The notes below the pieces were generated by a model, which saw only the letters and a program-made list of their open reading frames with translations, was not told the origin of the DNA and ran no database searches. Shown here piece by piece: positions 53,960 to 63,538 of a stretch of 64,000 bases of DNA. The stretch is from Pedobacter indicus (GTDB taxonomy: Bacteria > Bacteroidota > Bacteroidia > Sphingobacteriales > Sphingobacteriaceae). The DNA lies in NCBI RefSeq assembly GCF_003449035.1, contig NZ_QRGB01000001.1, positions 3,038,001 to 3,102,000 on the forward strand. The letters are read 5' to 3'. Each line of letters starts with the position of its first letter. Position 1 is the stretch's first letter. The position numbers and the translations under genes were made by a program.

Positions 53960-54433
53960 CTAGGCCTCTGCACCATACACAGTAGATACGTTCGTAATTT
54001 TCCATTCATCAGCACGATCTGGTTTCATGGTCACGTAGCTGGTCTTTACGAAGGTTGGGAATTTCATTTCCACTTTAACGATCGACAAGTCATCACATTC
54101 TTCAACCACGGTATAGGTTGTTGTACAGTTCATAACGATATCTTTCGACATCCCAAGAATCTTAACAAACTGACTTTTGTTATAGGTTACGGATTTGCCA
54201 TTGTAGGCAACAGTTTGTTGGAAGTTGTCATCCAACAGTTTAATAAAGTCCTTCGTATTGCCACTTGTTACGCCTTCAATAAATTTATTAATGGTGTAAG
54301 ATCTGGAAGCTTTTATTGTGTTTTCTTTTAGGTCTTTAGCCGGTGAAGCGGCGTTGATGGGAGCAGCTTGTACATTGACAAGCGCATACATAAGAACAAA
54401 TAGGGTTAGAAGAGAAATTTGTAAGGTTTTCAT
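53960..54433 (-). CDS. Secreted NTF2-like (putative lumazine-binding) protein
   Basis: The 157-residue protein from the ATG at 54433 has a signal peptide (MKTLQISLL..NVQA) and an NTF2/DUF4440-like fold: INKFIEGVTSGNTKDFIKLLDDNFQQTVAYNG and a C-terminal WKITNVSTVYG. The longer frame (to 54562) would place the signal peptide inside the protein and is rejected. Role unknown; such proteins are usually periplasmic ligand binders or enzymes. Confidence 0.75.
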   Translation of the reverse strand: MKTLQISLLTLFVLMYALVNVQAAPINAASPAKDLKENTIKASRSYTINKFIEGVTSGNTKDFIKLLDDNFQQTVAYNGKSVTYNKSQFVKILGMSKDIVMNCTTTYTVVEECDDLSIVKVEMKFPTFVKTSYVTMKPDRADEWKITNVSTVYGAEA

Positions 54434-54676
54434 AATTGAAAAATTTTGAGAGTTGTTAATAGATTTAGTTGTTACTAAGGTTTGGTTTGTTTCGATAATT
54501 AGATTCGTTTTCATAATATTATTTATTTGATTATCAGCATTGTTTGATTCAAAAGTAGGCACCGAAGTGCTCCTGCGAAAGATGAATTAGGTCAGTACAA
54601 TTAGAAAATCGGTGAACGGCAGAAAATATTCGGTGAATGAAATTATCTGTATATTTACCTATCACATCTAGATAGT

Positions 54677-55621
54677 ATGCAAGCAGTAATTTTAACGGAA
54701 TATGGCCAACCAGGCAATCTGGAGCTAAAGGAAATAGAAAAACCAACCTATAATGACGATCAGGTTCTTATACGGATAAAAGCAGCGGGGATTAATCCTG
54801 TTGACACGAAAATTCGAGCTGGCACAAGCGGGATGTGCAAAAACATCAGTTTACCGGTTATTTTGGGTTTTGATGTTAGCGGAAAAGTTGAAGCTGTTGG
54901 TAAAAACGTAACAAAGTTTAAAGTAAACGATGACGTCATGGGCTGCATCGGATTTCCGGGGCTCGGCAAAGCCTATGCTGAGTATACAACAGCAGATCCG
55001 GTACATTTAACACATAAACCACCCAATATCAGTTTTGGAGAAGCAGCGGCTGTTCCTTTGGCCGGGTTAACTGCTTATCAAACCATATACGATCATTTAC
55101 AGATCCAGGCAGGGCAACGAATATTAATTCAGGCCGCAGCGGGCGGCGTAGGGCACCTGGCTGTTCAGTTTGCCAAGATCGCTGGTGCTGAAGTTTTTGG
55201 CACAGCATCTCAAAAGAACATTCCATTTTTGAAGGAATTGGGTGTCGATCATCCAATAGACTATAAAAACAGCACCTTTGAAGATCATGTAGCTTCACTA
55301 GACGCTGCCATGGATGCAATGGGTGGTGAAATTCTATACCGTACGATCAAATGCATCAAAAGGGGTGGTCGGGTCGTATGCCTACCCTCCTCTACCAAAG
55401 ATGACCCCGTTGCCATCAAGCTCGCTAAAGAACAAGGCGTTGAACTAATTTGGCCGCTCATGTATCCAGATCAAAAACAAATAAGCCAGATAGCAGATTT
55501 CATGCGTCAAGGTCAGCTTAAGGTACACGTGGATGAGACGTTTCCTTTAAACCAGATGGCGCAAGCCCATAGACAGGTTGAATCACACCACACTAGCGGT
55601 AAAGTTGTCGTTCTTATTTAG
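54677..55621 (+). CDS. Zinc-independent quinone oxidoreductase (MDR family)
   Basis: The 314-residue protein has a GroES-like N-terminal domain (GINPVDTKIRAG, GFDVSGKVEAVG) and an NADPH-binding Rossmann domain (AAAGGVGHLAVQFAK). The zinc-ligand cysteines of alcohol dehydrogenases are absent. It probably reduces quinones or enones. It stands alone, 10 nt before a small membrane protein gene. Confidence 0.9.
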   Translation: MQAVILTEYGQPGNLELKEIEKPTYNDDQVLIRIKAAGINPVDTKIRAGTSGMCKNISLPVILGFDVSGKVEAVGKNVTKFKVNDDVMGCIGFPGLGKAYAEYTTADPVHLTHKPPNISFGEAAAVPLAGLTAYQTIYDHLQIQAGQRILIQAAAGGVGHLAVQFAKIAGAEVFGTASQKNIPFLKELGVDHPIDYKNSTFEDHVASLDAAMDAMGGEILYRTIKCIKRGGRVVCLPSSTKDDPVAIKLAKEQGVELIWPLMYPDQKQISQIADFMRQGQLKVHVDETFPLNQMAQAHRQVESHHTSGKVVVLI

Positions 55622-55631
55622 TGCTTATAAC

Positions 55632-56096
55632 ATGTTTCCAACGCTGTTAATTTTACATTCAATTCTTCGCTGGTTTATATTGATAAGCTTGGTGATATCT
55701 TTATTTTTCGCGTATCGCGGATGGCTTAAAAAGAAGCCTTTTACAAAATTTGACAATTATCTTCGGATCATCACGGTTTCCTTTGTTCATATCCAACTGA
55801 TTATAGGTGCCTGGCTTTATTGGATCAGTCCGATTGTCGATTACTTTTTGAATAACTTCAATGAAGCAGTCCACATGACACAACCACGCTTCTTCGGCAT
55901 GGAACACATTACCATGATGGTTCTGGCCGTCAGTTTCATCACCATCGGTTCCAGCATAGCGCGAAGAACGAAAGACTCACAAAAGAAGTTTAAAGCAATC
56001 GCCATTTGGTATACGATTGCATTTATATTTATCTTTACTTCGATACCATGGCCATTTTCACCATTTACAACAAGGCCTTATATACGATTCTTTTAG
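55632..56096 (+). CDS. Four-helix membrane protein of unknown function
   Basis: The 154-residue protein starts at the ATG at 55632; the open frame begins earlier but inside the oxidoreductase gene. It has four membrane helices, with histidines at helix ends (ILHSILRW, SFVHIQLIIGAWLYW, FGMEHITMM) that recall cytochrome b561-like proteins, though heme binding is only a guess. It follows the oxidoreductase by 10 nt and may be its membrane partner. Confidence 0.75.
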   Translation: MFPTLLILHSILRWFILISLVISLFFAYRGWLKKKPFTKFDNYLRIITVSFVHIQLIIGAWLYWISPIVDYFLNNFNEAVHMTQPRFFGMEHITMMVLAVSFITIGSSIARRTKDSQKKFKAIAIWYTIAFIFIFTSIPWPFSPFTTRPYIRFF

Positions 56097-56114
56097 CACT
56101 AACATCTAAATCAA

Positions 56115-56618
56115 ATGGAAAGTAAAAACGAAAAATTTGTCGCTCCTGCCGAAACCCGTATCGGCCATGTGCACTTGAAAGTAGCCGACCTGCAACGTGC
56201 ACTCGCTTTCTACACCGATTTATTAGGATTTGAGATAACAACGATGTACGGAGAACAAGCCGCATTTATTTCCGCTGGAGGCTATCATCATCATATAGGA
56301 CTAAACACATGGTATAGTGAAGGTGCTGAACCGGCATCGCCTTATGGCGTAGGTTTATATCATACGGCAATAGTTTATCCTACAAGAAAGGACTTGGCAC
56401 GGATCCTAGATCGTCTTCGCGAAGCGAAGTATCCTTTAACAGGAGCGAGTGACCATGGTGTATCGGAAGCTCTGTATTTAAATGATCCGGACGGTAACGG
56501 TGTTGAACTTTACTGGGATCGGCCTAAAGAGCAATGGCCACAAAAACCGGATGGTTCTCTGGAGATGTATACCAGACCGTTAGACCTGCATGGTTTAATG
56601 AACGAATTAAATCGCTAA
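56115..56618 (+). CDS. VOC-family protein (glyoxalase / extradiol dioxygenase-like)
   Basis: The 167-residue protein has two beta-alpha-beta-beta-beta units: IGHVHLKVADLQRALAFYTDLLGFE with a metal-ligand His, and VSEALYLNDPDGNGVELYWDRP with a ligand Glu. It resembles CatE-like catechol 2,3-dioxygenase relatives. Substrate cannot be told. It lies 18 nt after the small membrane protein gene. Confidence 0.88.
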   Translation: MESKNEKFVAPAETRIGHVHLKVADLQRALAFYTDLLGFEITTMYGEQAAFISAGGYHHHIGLNTWYSEGAEPASPYGVGLYHTAIVYPTRKDLARILDRLREAKYPLTGASDHGVSEALYLNDPDGNGVELYWDRPKEQWPQKPDGSLEMYTRPLDLHGLMNELNR

Positions 56619-56725
56619 TAAGATCAATAACAATCAAGTAAAACATTCTGCTTACTAATTAGTTTTATTCATTAAGGGGACAACTGTGTCTTCTTGAGAT
56701 CGATTTTTAACTTAATTATGAGCGT

Positions 56726-59716
56726 ATGAAAATCATTACTTATTGTCTCGCGGCATCCCTCTTTTTTCTTACCACTCACATACAGGCACAAGAGCTGATA
56801 ACCGTAAGCGGCGTTGTTCTCGACGCCGAGACAGGAGAAACTATTCCGGGCGCTACAGTCAAAGCCAAAGGTTCAGGTGCCGGAACGCAAACCGGTATAG
56901 AAGGTGAATATAGCTTACAGGTAGCGGCTGATGACATTCTGGTTTTCAGTTTTATCAGTTATACCACCCAAGAAGTTCCGATAAATAATCAAACGCGAAT
57001 TGATGTCAACCTGGAAACTTCTTCACAAGAACTCGATCAAGTTGTCGTGATCGGTTATGGTACAGCAACCAAACGTGACCTCACCGGATCGATCGCTACA
57101 GTTGAAGGCGAAGATGTGGCTAATAAGCCGGCCAGCAATCCAATTTCATCCATTCAGGGTAAAGTAGCAGGCGTGCAGATCGTCAATTCAGGTCGTCCGG
57201 GATCAGAGCCGGACGTGCGGATTCGGGGAACAAACTCTATTAACAGTGTAAAGCCTCTGTATGTGGTAGACGGTATACTGAATGATAATATCAACTTCGT
57301 GAATCCGGCAGATATCGAGTCCATGGAGATCCTCAAAGACCCCTCATCGCTGGCTATATTCGGTGTACGGGGCGCGAATGGGGTTATCATCGTGACTACA
57401 AAACAGGCCAAAGCCGGACAGCTCAACTTTAATTTCAATTCTACAGTAGGATTCAAAAGTGTTCAGGATCGAATGGAATTGACAGATGCCGCTGGATTTA
57501 AAATGTTATATGACGAGCAGTTAGCCAATGAAGGAAATCCAGCGTACGACTATACCTATTGGAATGCGAATACCGACTGGCAAGATCAAATATTCCAACA
57601 GGGAATGCTAAACTACAATAATCTAAGTGTCAGTGGTGCTTCGGAAAAGAACAAATTCTATATGGGACTTGGATATACAACCGAAGAAGGGATCATACAC
57701 CACGAGAAGTTGAATAAAATTACGCTCACGATCAATGATGAACTGCAAGTTACCGATAACCTACGTTTTGGTGTCAACTTTAATGGCTACCGTGCACAAC
57801 TACCACAGGAGCGATCGGTCGTATCAGCTGTTCGAGCAGCGCCGATAGGACCCGTTTATAATGATGAATACGGCCTTTATCATACCTTGCCAGATTTCCA
57901 GCGTGCACAGATTTGGAATCCATTGATTGATATTATGGATAGAAAGAATACGGCAATCAACCGTGAGTACCGCGCTGTGGCCAGCATTTTTGGCGAAATT
58001 GACTTCCTTGAGAACTTTACATTTAAAGCCAACTTTTTAGCGGATTACGGCTTCAACCAAGGGCGTTCTTATTCTCCACTTATAAACGCTTACAATCCAG
58101 ACATTGACGACAAAATCGACCCACTAAACCGGGTCACATCGGTTTCTCAAAATCAAAATATCTTCACCAAGGTACAAACCGACTGGCTATTGACCTATAA
58201 GAACAGCTTCGGCGACCATAACCTGACAGCTACGGCGGGCTGGACCAGCTATTACAATTCTTATGAATCAACCAATGCCAGTCGCACGCAAGGCAGTGGT
58301 GACCCCATTCCTAACGACCCAGATAAATGGTATGTTGGTATAGGTGCTACGGATACGCAAACCGGTAACGGAACTGCTTGGGAACGAGCGACACTTTCCT
58401 TCCTCGCCCGGGCGCTCTACAATTACAAAGGCAAATACCTGTTAAATGCTTCGTTCCGTCGCGATGGAACATCCGGCTTTTATAAATATGGCAATCAATG
58501 GCAAAATTTCGGCGCTGTTGGTGCTGCCTGGGTACTGTCTGATGAAGAATTCTTGCTTGATAACAATACGATCGACCGACTAAAACTCAAAGGTTCTTAC
58601 GGGGTATTGGGGAATCAAAATACGGGAGGCAATCAATATCCGCTCTTCCCTTTGCTTATAGCTGGCAACTCGGCAGTCTTCGGTGAAAATATCATTCCGG
58701 CTTACGAGCCTTCTTACATTCCAGATCGAAATCTTCGGTGGGAACGTGTTCATGCGTGGGAGGCCGGATTTGAGTTAGCTGCATTTGAAAGCCGCCTATC
58801 GCTAGAAGCGGTTTACTATCACAAAGACACGAAAGGTATTATTGTAACCGTTCCTGCATCACTTGGTGTGCGAGCTGGTTTATCCAATCCCGGTGAGGTG
58901 AGGAATAAAGGTATTGAACTATCAACTTCCTGGACACAAAACTTCAGTGAAGACCTCTCTTTAACCATTGGAGGAAACCTGACGACGATGGATAATGAGG
59001 TAACGAAACTGCTGGATGAAGGTTTCAATATTGTCGAAGGGGTTTCCAGAACAAGTGTTGGTTATCCGATTGGTTATTTCTTTGGTTATATATCGGACGG
59101 TATTTATCAGACCAACGAGGAGTTCAGGGTATCCCCTACGCATCCCAATGCCCAACTTGGTGATATCAAGTTTAGGGATACGGATGGGAATAATACCATC
59201 AATGAAGCAGATAGGGTAATGATTGGGAATCCAACTCCAGATCTGACTTACGGATTCTCACTTAGCTTAAATTATAAAGGTTTTGACTTAGGAGCTGATT
59301 TTATGGGGGTATATGGGAATGAGATTTTTAGAAATTGGAACCGAGATGCATTCACACAATTTAACTTCCTGAAAGACAGACTAGAAAGATGGCATGGCGA
59401 AGGAACCTCCAACTGGGAACCGATTATGGATTCGAGTAGGTCGAACAACGAAGAGTCATCTACCTATTTCATTGAAGATGGCAGTTTTTTCCGCTTAAGG
59501 AACCTGCAGTTAGGATATAATTTTGAACCGGAACTCTTGAGTAGATTACGGCTAAAATCGCTCCGCATCTTTTTAAATGCACAAAACATGTTCACCTTAA
59601 CCAATAGCACAGGCTATACACCGGAAATCGGTGGAAGCGCCACTTCTTTTGGTGTGGACAACGGTACTTATCCGGTTCCAACCATCTACAGCTTTGGAGT
59701 TAACTTAAATTTCTAA
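56726..59716 (+). CDS. SusC/RagA-family TonB-dependent glycan transporter
   Basis: The 996-residue protein has a signal peptide, an N-terminal carboxypeptidase-like domain (SGVVLDAETGETIPGATV), a TonB box region, a plug domain (IRGTNSINSVKPLYVVDGI) and a large C-terminal barrel ending in aromatic YSFGVNLNF. It should import oligosaccharides across the outer membrane with the SusD-like lipoprotein encoded 18 nt downstream. Confidence 0.96.
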   Translation: MKIITYCLAASLFFLTTHIQAQELITVSGVVLDAETGETIPGATVKAKGSGAGTQTGIEGEYSLQVAADDILVFSFISYTTQEVPINNQTRIDVNLETSSQELDQVVVIGYGTATKRDLTGSIATVEGEDVANKPASNPISSIQGKVAGVQIVNSGRPGSEPDVRIRGTNSINSVKPLYVVDGILNDNINFVNPADIESMEILKDPSSLAIFGVRGANGVIIVTTKQAKAGQLNFNFNSTVGFKSVQDRMELTDAAGFKMLYDEQLANEGNPAYDYTYWNANTDWQDQIFQQGMLNYNNLSVSGASEKNKFYMGLGYTTEEGIIHHEKLNKITLTINDELQVTDNLRFGVNFNGYRAQLPQERSVVSAVRAAPIGPVYNDEYGLYHTLPDFQRAQIWNPLIDIMDRKNTAINREYRAVASIFGEIDFLENFTFKANFLADYGFNQGRSYSPLINAYNPDIDDKIDPLNRVTSVSQNQNIFTKVQTDWLLTYKNSFGDHNLTATAGWTSYYNSYESTNASRTQGSGDPIPNDPDKWYVGIGATDTQTGNGTAWERATLSFLARALYNYKGKYLLNASFRRDGTSGFYKYGNQWQNFGAVGAAWVLSDEEFLLDNNTIDRLKLKGSYGVLGNQNTGGNQYPLFPLLIAGNSAVFGENIIPAYEPSYIPDRNLRWERVHAWEAGFELAAFESRLSLEAVYYHKDTKGIIVTVPASLGVRAGLSNPGEVRNKGIELSTSWTQNFSEDLSLTIGGNLTTMDNEVTKLLDEGFNIVEGVSRTSVGYPIGYFFGYISDGIYQTNEEFRVSPTHPNAQLGDIKFRDTDGNNTINEADRVMIGNPTPDLTYGFSLSLNYKGFDLGADFMGVYGNEIFRNWNRDAFTQFNFLKDRLERWHGEGTSNWEPIMDSSRSNNEESSTYFIEDGSFFRLRNLQLGYNFEPELLSRLRLKSLRIFLNAQNMFTLTNSTGYTPEIGGSATSFGVDNGTYPVPTIYSFGVNLNF

Positions 59717-59734
59717 TTGCTAAAAAGTACGATC

Positions 59735-61225
59735 ATGAAAAAATTAAACCATATATCGATTAAGTTTTCAGTTGTTGTCGTATTATTTGCGATGATGACA
59801 ACTGCCTGTAAAAAAGACTGGCTTGATCGGAAACCATTGGGTCAGCTAACCGAAGAGGACTTAGATCCGGGTTCTTTGGAAGGACAAGTATTTGCTATTT
59901 ATGGCGGTGGTCTCCGGCACGAAGGAATCAGTGGCCTCCCCTATATCGCGGTACATAATATGCGCGCAGATGATGCTGATAAAGGAAGTGCGCCAGGCGA
60001 CGGTGAAGATGCTGCAAGAATATTTGACAATTTCCAGTATGTCACCGACTTCTGGCTGATCAATTCTTATTGGACCGGACAGTATAACCTCATCAACCTC
60101 TCCAATAATGTCTTGGCAGCAGCCGATTCGCTTGAGAATCAGACGCCACTCACGCAAACGAATATTGGTGAAGCTAAGTTCTTCAGAGCCTTCGCTTATT
60201 TCAATCTGGTAAGGTCCTTTGGCGAGGTGCCTAAAATCGACTTTAGAATTAACGATCCGAGTGAGGCCATTGTACCCAAATCAACGATCGCTGAAATCTA
60301 CCAGTTGATCGACAGCGACCTTCAAGAAGCGGTAGCTTCCCTACCCCCTACCTGGGACAGCCAATACGAAGGTCGCATTACCCGGGGTGCCGCACTCGCC
60401 CTGCAGGCTAAAACCTTTCTAACCCGACAGATGTGGTCGCAAGCTTTAGCTTCCGCCGAAATGGTTATCAGTTCAGAAGTATATGACCTGAGCACACCCT
60501 ACAATCAGATCTTCCGTGAATCAGAGGAAAATGGAAAAGAATCTGTATTTGAAATTCAGGCACACTATACACAAAGCAATACGGAAGTCGGAATTACCTA
60601 CGCAAGCCGTCAGGGTGTACGGGGTGCGGGCGACTGGAATCTCGGATGGGGATGGAACGTGCCGAACCAAAAGATGGCAGATGCTTTTGAAGAGGGTGAT
60701 CCACGCAAGGATGAAACCCTACTCTATACCGGCCAAATGAATTCGCCTTACGGAGAAACACTGCCCTCAAACCTGCCCAGACCCTATTGGAATAAAAAAG
60801 TATATACCGATCCGGATATCAGACGATCGACTGGAAGCCTGGGGGGAGCATGGTTCAATATGCGTGTCATCCGGTATGCCGATGTGGTTTTAATGGCTGC
60901 TGAAGCGGCAAACGAACTAGGCGGCGCAACAAACACTGAAAAAGCCTTGGAATATTTAGAAATGATCCGTGCCCGAGCGAGAGGTGGTAATTCGGCCGTG
61001 CTGCCAGAAGTGACAACTACCAATCAGGGAGAGCTGCGAAACGCTATCCGACACGAAAGACAAGTGGAACTCGGGATGGAGCACCAACGTTTCTTTGACT
61101 TGGTACGCTGGGGTACCGCTGCAGCCAACTTACCGGGATATCAACATAGAAATCGTTTTTTACCCATTCCTCAGCCTGAAATCGATAAATCGGGAGGTGT
61201 TCTCGAACAAAACCCTGACTATTAA
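59735..61225 (+). CDS. SusD/RagB-family glycan-binding lipoprotein
   Basis: The 496-residue protein from the ATG at 59735 has a lipoprotein signal ending MTTAC, TPR-like helices in the N-terminal half (GEAKFFRAFAYFNLVRSFG) and the SusD C-terminal block (RHERQVELGMEHQRFFDLVRWG, LPIPQPEID). It caps the SusC-like transporter and delivers glycan. A TTG in frame at 59717 is less likely as start. Confidence 0.95.
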   Translation: MKKLNHISIKFSVVVVLFAMMTTACKKDWLDRKPLGQLTEEDLDPGSLEGQVFAIYGGGLRHEGISGLPYIAVHNMRADDADKGSAPGDGEDAARIFDNFQYVTDFWLINSYWTGQYNLINLSNNVLAAADSLENQTPLTQTNIGEAKFFRAFAYFNLVRSFGEVPKIDFRINDPSEAIVPKSTIAEIYQLIDSDLQEAVASLPPTWDSQYEGRITRGAALALQAKTFLTRQMWSQALASAEMVISSEVYDLSTPYNQIFRESEENGKESVFEIQAHYTQSNTEVGITYASRQGVRGAGDWNLGWGWNVPNQKMADAFEEGDPRKDETLLYTGQMNSPYGETLPSNLPRPYWNKKVYTDPDIRRSTGSLGGAWFNMRVIRYADVVLMAAEAANELGGATNTEKALEYLEMIRARARGGNSAVLPEVTTTNQGELRNAIRHERQVELGMEHQRFFDLVRWGTAAANLPGYQHRNRFLPIPQPEIDKSGGVLEQNPDY

Positions 61226-61248
61226 TCGCTGACTTAAAATCGCTCACT

Positions 61249-62079
61249 ATGAAAAATATCATATCCAAAGCATTAACAGGTATCTTCTTCCTGACGCTAA
61301 TCGCTAGCAGCTTTGTCAGCTGCCAAAAGATGGAAAGACCGCCGATGAACATTATCCCTGACGATACTGCTCGACTAAACGGCCCTTTGCAACTATTTCT
61401 TGCATTTGAAGATAGTCCACTCGATAGTATACACGATGTAGAGGGATCCGTTGCAGGTGTAACATTTGTCGACGGACACAAAGGAAAAGCTTATAAAGGC
61501 TCGTCGACCGGTCAAATCCAATTTGGAAATGCAGGTAAGTTGGCTCCGATGACCAGTTTTACCGTTGCTTTTTGGATGAACACTGAAAAACATGGTGGTG
61601 GAGCACAATCTATCTTTATGCTACCCCGGACTTCTGATTTCTGGGGAAATCTTTTCGCCATGATTGAGGGTAATGAGGATGCGGACGATAACAGCATGCT
61701 ATTGAAATTCAATTTCGCAGGCAACTGGGTTGAATTTAGCGGGAATAACGGCGTTGAAAGGTTACCCGATATGTACGGGAAATGGCGACATCTGGCATTC
61801 AGCTATGATGAAAACACCTCAAAGTTTGCAGCATATTTAGATGGGCAAGCGATTGATCTGCCAGCTGCGGTAACCGATAGGAAGAAGGACGATGCACCAC
61901 TCGGTCCTTTAGCCTTTCAAGATGCTTCACAATTTGTTATCGGTGCATTTCAACAACATATCGGGGTTGGAAATGACCCAGACGCCTGGATGCTCCATTA
62001 TACCGGCATGTTAGATGAGTTTAAGGTTTATACAAAAGCTTTGACCGCAGAGGAGATAGGCAATTTATACGCTGAATAA
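61249..62079 (+). CDS. LamG/concanavalin-like lipoprotein, probable surface glycan binder
   Basis: The 276-residue protein has a lipoprotein signal ending FVSC and a LamG-type jelly-roll domain (TSFTVAFWMNTEKH, YGKWRHLAFSYDENTSKFAAYLDGQ, GMLDEFKVYTKALTAEEI). It lies between SusD and the glycoside hydrolase, the usual place of surface glycan-binding proteins. Confidence 0.88.
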   Translation: MKNIISKALTGIFFLTLIASSFVSCQKMERPPMNIIPDDTARLNGPLQLFLAFEDSPLDSIHDVEGSVAGVTFVDGHKGKAYKGSSTGQIQFGNAGKLAPMTSFTVAFWMNTEKHGGGAQSIFMLPRTSDFWGNLFAMIEGNEDADDNSMLLKFNFAGNWVEFSGNNGVERLPDMYGKWRHLAFSYDENTSKFAAYLDGQAIDLPAAVTDRKKDDAPLGPLAFQDASQFVIGAFQQHIGVGNDPDAWMLHYTGMLDEFKVYTKALTAEEIGNLYAE

Positions 62080-62102
62080 ACAAGACATTGGAACGAAAAT
62101 TT

Positions 62103-63512
62103 ATGATTATGACTAGTAGAAAAACACATCTCTTTTCAACTGTCATGAGCTATTTCATGATATTCATGGCATTAATTAGCTTTGGCATAACAAGCTGTAC
62201 CTCCCCAAAACAAACAGACGTTAGTCAGCCTGATGAAGACGACACAACGAGTTTGAGCGACGATTCGCTTCTTACATTGGTTCAAAAGCAGACGTTCAAC
62301 TATTTCTGGGATGGCGCAGAAGAAACATCCGGACTTGCGCGCGAACGGATTCATATGGATGGCGAGTATCCTCAAAACGATCAGGACGTCGTTACCATCG
62401 GAGGGAGCGGATTTGGCATCATGTCTATTTTGGTAGGTATCGAGCGCGGTTTTATTAGTCGTTCGGAGGGCTACACTCGACTTAACAAGATAGCCGACTA
62501 TTTAGAAAAAGCTGATCGCTTTCATGGCGTTTGGCCTCACTGGCTGAATGGCCCAACTGGCAAAGTAAAACCGTTCAGTCCGAAGGACGATGGTGGGGAC
62601 TTAGTAGAAACAGCATTTCTGGCACAGGCGCTTATTACCGTCCGTCAATATTTTCAGGACGGTAATGACCAAGAAAAAGCACTTGCTGCTAAAGTTGACG
62701 AACTTTGGAAGACAATCGAATGGGACTTTTATCGAAACGGTGGTCAGAATGTCCTCTACTGGCACTGGAGCCCAAACGTTGGATGGGAAATGAACTTCCC
62801 CATCCGCGGTTACGATGAGTGCTTAATCGTATACATCCTTGCAGCTTCTTCTCCCACACACGGAGTACCAGCCGAGGTCTATCATGAAGGCTGGGCCAGA
62901 AGTGGCGATATCAAATCAGACTCCGAACAATATGGAATAAAAACCGTCGTCGCTCACAATGGGCAAAATGGAAATGTAGGACCGCTTTTTTGGTCCCATT
63001 ACTCCTATTTAGGCCTAGACCCACAGGGTTTGCGAGACCAATATGCTAACTATGAGGATTTAACAAAAAATCACACCCTGATTCACCGAGCCTACGCGAT
63101 TGACAATCCTAAGAAGTTTAAAGGTTACGGCCCAAATATGTGGGGCTTCACATCAAGTTATTCAGTAAACGGTTATTCTGGTCACAGCCCGAACAACGAC
63201 TTGGGCGTTATTACGCCAACAGCAGCAACTTCATCCATCCCTTATACACCGGAATACAGCATGGAGGTCATCCGGCACCTTTATGAAGATTTAGGTGACA
63301 AAGTTTGGGGCGAATACGGCTTCTACGACGCTTTAAGCGAAACCGATAACTGGTTCCCGACTCGTTATTTAGCAATCGACCAAGGGACCATGCCCGTCAT
63401 GATCGAAAACCATCGGAGTGGTATGATCTGGGATCTCTTTATGAGCGCACCGGAAATTAAAGCAGGACTGACGAAATTAGGATTTACCAGCTCAAAGCAT
63501 CGTTTGGATTAA
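62103..63512 (+). CDS. Glucoamylase-like glycoside hydrolase (GH144-like), lipoprotein
   Basis: The 469-residue protein from the ATG at 62103 has a lipoprotein signal ending GITSC and an (alpha/alpha)6 glucoamylase-like domain: QKQTFNYFWDGAEETSGLARER, DVVTIGGSGFGIM, DGGDLVETAFLAQAL, GYDECLIVYILAASSP. GH144 enzymes with this domain cut beta-1,2-glucan in Bacteroidota; another beta-glucan is possible. It is the enzyme of the SusC/SusD/LamG locus. An in-frame TTG at 62088 precedes it. Confidence 0.87.
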   Translation: MIMTSRKTHLFSTVMSYFMIFMALISFGITSCTSPKQTDVSQPDEDDTTSLSDDSLLTLVQKQTFNYFWDGAEETSGLARERIHMDGEYPQNDQDVVTIGGSGFGIMSILVGIERGFISRSEGYTRLNKIADYLEKADRFHGVWPHWLNGPTGKVKPFSPKDDGGDLVETAFLAQALITVRQYFQDGNDQEKALAAKVDELWKTIEWDFYRNGGQNVLYWHWSPNVGWEMNFPIRGYDECLIVYILAASSPTHGVPAEVYHEGWARSGDIKSDSEQYGIKTVVAHNGQNGNVGPLFWSHYSYLGLDPQGLRDQYANYEDLTKNHTLIHRAYAIDNPKKFKGYGPNMWGFTSSYSVNGYSGHSPNNDLGVITPTAATSSIPYTPEYSMEVIRHLYEDLGDKVWGEYGFYDALSETDNWFPTRYLAIDQGTMPVMIENHRSGMIWDLFMSAPEIKAGLTKLGFTSSKHRLD

Positions 63513-63538
63513 GTCTCTGTTGATGTCCGCAAGCGCGT

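Noticed and set aside
53948-54331. 127-residue + frame opposite the NTF2-like gene
   Set aside because: The - strand frame has a signal peptide and a recognisable fold; the + frame does not.
54434-54562. N-terminal extension of the NTF2-like protein
   Set aside because: The signal peptide begins at the ATG at 54433, so upstream codons are not expected to be translated.
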